Part shown: piece after piece, positions 60,543-64,000 of the stretch
Numbering within the stretch: position 1 is the stretch's first letter
How the letters are laid out: each line of letters opens with the position of its first letter
Assembly (NCBI GenBank): GCA_023421955.1
Contig: JAEZSE010000040.1
Span: 1-64,000 of the forward strand
Reading direction: 5' to 3'
From: Bacillota bacterium
Lineage (GTDB): Bacteria; Bacillota; Clostridia; Christensenellales; UMGS416
DNA length: 64,000 nt
Made by a program: the position numbers and the translations under genes
The notes under the pieces: model-generated
The model's input: the letters and a program-made list of their open reading frames with translations, nothing else
Told to the model about the DNA's origin: nothing
Database searches by the model: none

Positions 60543-61555
60543 TTGCGCCTTCCTTCACGCTCGGCCGGATGCTGCGGGTGTTGCGGCGGCTTTCTGCTGC
60601 TGTGCTGTTCGTATGCCTTGATGATACTTTGCACAAGCTCGTGGCGCACCACGTCGCGGGCGGTCAGGTTCACCACGGCGATGTCCGGTACATTGCGGAG
60701 CACCTCCACGGCGTCCACCAGCCCCGACCGCTTGTCCGGCGGCAGGTCGATCTGGGTTACGTCGCCGTTGATGATCATCCGGGAACCCTGGCCCAGGCGG
60801 GTCAGGAACATCTTCATTTGCTCGACAGTTGTGTTTTGCGCCTCGTCCAGGATCACGAAGGCGTCGTTCAGTGTGCGTCCGCGCATATAGGCCATCGGCG
60901 CAACCTCAATCACGCCGCGCTCCAGCAGCCTTGCGTAGGCCTCGGTGCCGATCATCTCATACAGCGCGTCATATAATGGCCTTAAGTAGGGATCCACCTT
61001 GTTTTGCAGGTCACCAGGCAGAAAGCCCAGCTTCTCACCGGCTTCCACCGCCGGGCGGGTGAGCACGATGCGGCTGATCTCCTTGTTTTTGAGCGCAACC
61101 ACCGCCATCGCCATGGCCAGATAGGTCTTACCTGTGCCCGCGGGGCCCACGGCAAACACCAGTGTGTTGGCCCGAACGGCGTTCACCAGCTTCTTTTGGC
61201 CCACCGTTTTGCACTTGATCTGCTTGCCCCGGTGCGTCACGATCAACACGTCGGTCATAATCTCGGTGATCAGGTTGGCGTTGCCTTCCCGCGCCAGCTC
61301 GATCGCATACCGGATGCGGCCCTTGTCGATGTTCTCGCGGCTTTTCAGCATGTCGCCCAGCTTGTCGATCACCTCGGCGGCCAGCTCTACGCCCTGCGGG
61401 AGCCCGGCGATCACCAGGTCGCTGTCGCGCGGGGAGATACGCACATCCAGCTCGCTCTCCATTGTCTTGAGGTTCTCGTCAAAATTCCCGAAAAGCGCCG
61501 CAACTTCCTCATTGGAACCCATGCGGATGCGCTTTTCCACTCTTTCGTCCGTCAA
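60539..61555 (-). CDS. phoH: PhoH family ATPase/RNase-like protein
   Basis: This 338-residue protein has an N-terminal KH-like domain (about 20-110) and a P-loop ATPase domain with Walker A GPAGTGKTYLAMAMAV and Walker B AFVILDEAQNTTVEQMKMFLTRLG, then GDVTQIDLP. PhoH2-type relatives are RNA helicases/RNases. It lies downstream of yqfD and upstream of pgpH, the standard Firmicutes order. The tail is Arg/His-rich. Confidence 0.95.
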   Translation of the reverse strand: MTDERVEKRIRMGSNEEVAALFGNFDENLKTMESELDVRISPRDSDLVIAGLPQGVELAAEVIDKLGDMLKSRENIDKGRIRYAIELAREGNANLITEIMTDVLIVTHRGKQIKCKTVGQKKLVNAVRANTLVFAVGPAGTGKTYLAMAMAVVALKNKEISRIVLTRPAVEAGEKLGFLPGDLQNKVDPYLRPLYDALYEMIGTEAYARLLERGVIEVAPMAYMRGRTLNDAFVILDEAQNTTVEQMKMFLTRLGQGSRMIINGDVTQIDLPPDKRSGLVDAVEVLRNVPDIAVVNLTARDVVRHELVQSIIKAYEQHSSRKPPQHPQHPAEREGRRK

Positions 61556-61574
61556 CCGGCTTTCCTCCTGCTGT

Positions 61575-62750
61575 TCAACTCACCGGCGTTTCCACCGCGA
61601 TGTTTACCAAAGTCTCAATGAACACCCTTACTAGGATGGACCCATTCTCATAAACATAATCGGTGCGGCTACCTAAAACCTGGGCACCCTGCGGCACTGC
61701 TGCCAGCGCGCTGTTCAGCGCCTGTTGCAGCGATTTGTCCAAAGCAGCCTGGAAGCTTTTCTCCTCGGTTGCGCTTACCGCCTCATAATACTGCGTGGTA
61801 ACCAGCCGTGGCCCTTTGAGCCCCTGCCCCAGCAGGTATTGGGCGGTTTCCTCGGTGTCATAGAGCGCGAAGCCCTCCGGGCCATGCCCGCCGATGGGGA
61901 CTGTATACCCGGCAAACTCCAGCCGCTGCCGGGCTGTCGTGTTGCCGGTGCGGCGGTTTTTCGCCGTAAACAACGGCGCTTCCGCCCGGCCCTCAGCCCA
62001 CACGCTGGCCATCACCTCAGCCCTGGCGTGGGTCAGCCGAACCCCATCCGCTTCCGTCACTTCACTTGCTATCAGCACCTGCCCCCGCCGCACCGTGTCG
62101 CCGGAGGCAACCCTGGGGGTGCCGTCATACACAACAACCTTGCGCACCACGCCGTCACGGGTGGCGCTGAGGTTGCAGGGAGTCTTTTTGTCAATCAGCT
62201 GTGGCGGCTGCACGCCTTCCACCACGTTCACTGTGGCCACCACGCCGTTTACGCGCACAGCGGCGAACGAGATCTCACCAAGCCGCAGCATCAACTGGGT
62301 TTCCACTGTGTGCAGATCCAACATCGATTTGCCCACACCGGGCTTGAGACCCTGTGAACCGGCAATCTCCAGCACCCTGGCTTCCAGCCCGGGCTGGGTG
62401 CAGCCGGTCACGCGAACATCCAGAATGAACAGGTTCACCATTCCCAGGGCCAAAACGCAGGCAGCCATCCCAATCACAAATGCCAACCGCTTGGTGGCAG
62501 CGCCCGCAATTGCCGGCATGCCGGTGCTGGATAGCTCCACAACTCTAAGCGGTCTGTTATGGGCCAGCTTCAGGAGTCGTGTATAGTCGCGCCAGTTCAC
62601 CACAGCGGTGAGCCGGCTGTAACCATCCCGCTCCAGCCGTTGAAGCCGGATGCCCTGCTCCGCTGCATCGCTGACGAACTGCAGAAGCTTCAATCCTTCA
62701 ACCTTGATTGTAACACACCCAACCAAGAATTTCCACAACCACGCCTTCAA
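61575..62750 (-). CDS. yqfD: Sporulation protein YqfD
   Basis: This 391-residue membrane protein begins with a short cytoplasmic domain (KFLVGCVTIKVEGLKLLQFVSDAAEQGIRL), has a membrane segment at about 88-110 (LAFVIGMAACVLALGMVNLFIL) and an extracytoplasmic POTRA-like region with VRVTGCTQPGLEARVLEIA...VVATVNVVEGVQPPQ. YqfD is needed for efficient sporulation in Bacillus. It overlaps yqfC by 4 bases. The start ATG is at 62750. Confidence 0.93.
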   Translation of the reverse strand: MKAWLWKFLVGCVTIKVEGLKLLQFVSDAAEQGIRLQRLERDGYSRLTAVVNWRDYTRLLKLAHNRPLRVVELSSTGMPAIAGAATKRLAFVIGMAACVLALGMVNLFILDVRVTGCTQPGLEARVLEIAGSQGLKPGVGKSMLDLHTVETQLMLRLGEISFAAVRVNGVVATVNVVEGVQPPQLIDKKTPCNLSATRDGVVRKVVVYDGTPRVASGDTVRRGQVLIASEVTEADGVRLTHARAEVMASVWAEGRAEAPLFTAKNRRTGNTTARQRLEFAGYTVPIGGHGPEGFALYDTEETAQYLLGQGLKGPRLVTTQYYEAVSATEEKSFQAALDKSLQQALNSALAAVPQGAQVLGSRTDYVYENGSILVRVFIETLVNIAVETPVS

Positions 62751-63025
62751 CGCTTCACCCCGGCATTGCCCATTGTCACCATGCGGATCGCACCGGTGAC
62801 CAGCAGGTCGTCGCGCCCCACTGACCGGATTGTTAAGCCCTCGCCCTCGATGACCACAACCCCGGCAGTGGTGGCGACCCGGATCCTGTCGCGGGCATAC
62901 TCCAGCAGCCCCCGGTGGTTTTCCAGCAACAGACGCTCGCTGCCGGTGATGTGCAGCACCGGCAAGTTGAGCATGACATCCTGTTGCAGCTCCAGCGCAT
63001 CGGCAATCCGTTTCCTGATGCCCAT
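62747..63025 (-). CDS. yqfC: Sporulation protein YqfC
   Basis: This 92-residue protein matches the YqfC/YabP family: LELQQDVMLNLPVLHITGSERLLLENHRGLLEYARDRIRVATTAG and EGLTIRSVGRDDLLVTGAI. It is made under sporulation control in Bacillus and is encoded before yqfD. I start it at the ATG at 63025, with GGGGGG upstream; an ATG at 63043 is a close alternative. Its small beta-strand domain has no catalytic residues. Confidence 0.9.
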   Translation of the reverse strand: MGIRKRIADALELQQDVMLNLPVLHITGSERLLLENHRGLLEYARDRIRVATTAGVVVIEGEGLTIRSVGRDDLLVTGAIRMVTMGNAGVKR

Positions 63026-63119
63026 GTGTCCCCCCGTTGGCATGTGCTTTCCTATTAATCTATGTGCTAATGGTGCGAAAAAGACGGAGCGCTAAACTAC
63101 GCCTCACTGGTGTCTTTTC

Positions 63120-63148
63120 TTTACTCGGGTAGTTTGACGGGATATAAT
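63120..63148 (+). promoter_or_regulatory. Candidate sigma-A promoter of the alpha/beta hydrolase gene
   Basis: TTTACT (63120-63125), 17 bases and a perfect TATAAT (63143-63148). The start is about 27 bases before the ATG at 63183. Confidence 0.55.
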
Positions 63149-63182
63149 TATCAGATACGAATTTGATGGAGCTTGCCAAAAT

Positions 63183-63941
63183 ATGAAAAAAGTTACTGAT
63201 ATCAAATATGCAGATTATCCGGCGTGTAAACTTGATCTCTTCTTGCCAGAATGTAGCCACTTTCCAGTTCTGATATTTTTCCATGGCGGCGGCCTGGAGA
63301 TGGGTGATAAGGAGGACAACGGCGATCTCTTCGCCATCCTCATGGATAAGGGGATTGCGGCTGTGTCGGCAAATTACAGAATGTATCCGGATGCTTCATA
63401 TCCCGATTTCATCATTGACGCGGCGGCAGCCGTGAGTTGGGTGCACAACCACATCGGCGAATACGGGCAATGTGAAGATATATTTATCGCGGGCTCTTCC
63501 GCAGGAGCCTATCTTGCGGCAATGATATGCCTAGATGAGCGATATCTGAGCGTCCATAATATGAGACCCGATGAGATCGCAGGCTATCTTTTCAATTCGG
63601 CACAACCAACTACCCATTATAACGTGCTGCGCGAGCGGGGCATGGACACACGCAGGGTGCTCATCGACGAGGCTGCTCCTGTCTATCACATCGCAGAGAA
63701 TACCAACTCTGCTCCGATTCTGATTCTGGTTTCCGACCATGACATGCCCAATCGGTTGGAACAAACCAAATTGTTTTACAATACCCTGACGCTTTTTGGC
63801 CATAACGCGCGCCTTCTGGTGATGGAAGGCTTTGAGCATTGCGAGTACGACCATGCAACCGATGCTCATGGAAATCACATTTTATCCACAATCGTGATAC
63901 AGTTTATCAACGGCGCAATCTCATGCAAAACTGAGGCTTAA
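63183..63941 (+). CDS. Alpha/beta hydrolase (esterase/lipase-like, HGGG family)
   Basis: This 252-residue hydrolase has the oxyanion motif FHGGGLEMG, the nucleophile elbow IAGSSAGAYLA (Ser), a late Asp in LILVSDHDMPN and a His in FEHCEY. It resembles the BD-FAE/carboxylesterase group. No signal peptide is seen, so it is cytoplasmic. The start ATG has GGAG about 12 bases upstream. It stands alone, divergent from yqfC. The substrate is unknown. Confidence 0.9.
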   Translation: MKKVTDIKYADYPACKLDLFLPECSHFPVLIFFHGGGLEMGDKEDNGDLFAILMDKGIAAVSANYRMYPDASYPDFIIDAAAAVSWVHNHIGEYGQCEDIFIAGSSAGAYLAAMICLDERYLSVHNMRPDEIAGYLFNSAQPTTHYNVLRERGMDTRRVLIDEAAPVYHIAENTNSAPILILVSDHDMPNRLEQTKLFYNTLTLFGHNARLLVMEGFEHCEYDHATDAHGNHILSTIVIQFINGAISCKTEA

Positions 63942-63952
63942 CATACAAAAAA

Positions 63953-63981
63953 CCCGGCCCTCTTCGGACCGGGTAATCTTT
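63953..63981 (+). terminator. Rho-independent terminator after the alpha/beta hydrolase gene
   Basis: ACCCGGCC and GGACCGGGT form a stem around CTCTTC (63953-63975); the following TAATCTTTT provides the T-rich end. The last bases of the window show nothing else. Confidence 0.8.
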
Positions 63982-64000
63982 TAGAACTTCTTACTGGACT

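Noticed and set aside
1..64000. tRNA genes, CRISPR arrays, insertion sequences or prophage
   Set aside because: No cloverleaf-like, regularly repeated, transposase or integrase sequence was seen; REP-like hairpins are the only repeats.

Overview
The window looks like chromosomal DNA of an anaerobic, spore-forming clostridial Bacillota of moderately high G+C. Evidence: a cotJABC spore-coat operon, yqfC/yqfD sporulation genes, pyruvate phosphate dikinase, the Gram-positive dnaG-rpoD pair, a phoH-pgpH-ybeY-cdd-era-recO block, Bacillus-type RNase P RNA, and mostly A/T-rich sigma-A-like promoters and strong Shine-Dalgarno sequences. I see no insertion sequence, prophage, CRISPR array or tRNA.

Region 1 (1-24.2 kb) is a carbohydrate locus. 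It starts with two SDR proteins, one of which lacks the catalytic Tyr/Lys, and an enolase-superfamily dehydratase/racemase. Two sugar-sensing and uptake modules follow. Module A has a membrane-anchored sugar-binding sensor, a LytS/YesM-like kinase, a YesN-like regulator and a lipoprotein binding protein on the minus strand (3.0-8.3 kb). A ChvE-GguA-GguB-like ABC importer diverges from it (8.5-12.6 kb). Module B has YesN, a YesM-like kinase and a lipoprotein binding protein (24.2-20.1 kb), then a YtfQ-YtfR-YtfT-YjfF-like importer (19.9-15.0 kb) and a six-hairpin glycosidase-like enzyme (14.8-12.9 kb). Both importer operons carry a strong hairpin just after the binding-protein gene.

Region 2 (24.4-31.9 kb) is a compact peptidoglycan cluster: Ddl ligase, MurF, a PLP amino-acid racemase and a D,D-carboxypeptidase are coupled by start/stop overlaps. 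A VanR/VanS-like two-component system and a small membrane protein with a CxxC pair follow. The set recalls van-type loci, but it has no vanH or vanX and the ligase motif looks D-Ala-D-Ala-like.

Region 3 (31.7-43.6 kb) holds a tiny HTH protein, cotJABC, an orphan beta/gamma pair of a sodium-pumping decarboxylase, a kinase-like phosphotransferase, and a cytoplasmic subtilisin whose Shine-Dalgarno lies in a hairpin. It also has DUF486, Nudix, PadR, a DUF362 ferredoxin protein, DUF3795, a WYL regulator, isochorismatase and PhzF genes, and ends with RNase P RNA.

Region 4 (43.8-63.0 kb) is housekeeping, all on the minus strand: a zinc-ribbon protein, Nif3, TrmK fused to a DUF5317-like membrane domain, an HD-GYP protein, a 26-residue hydrophobic peptide, an unknown protein, RpoD, DnaG, PPDK, RecO, Era, Cdd, YbeY, PgpH, PhoH, YqfD and YqfC. 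An alpha/beta hydrolase on the plus strand closes the window. All family names come from recognised motifs and gene order; no database search was run.
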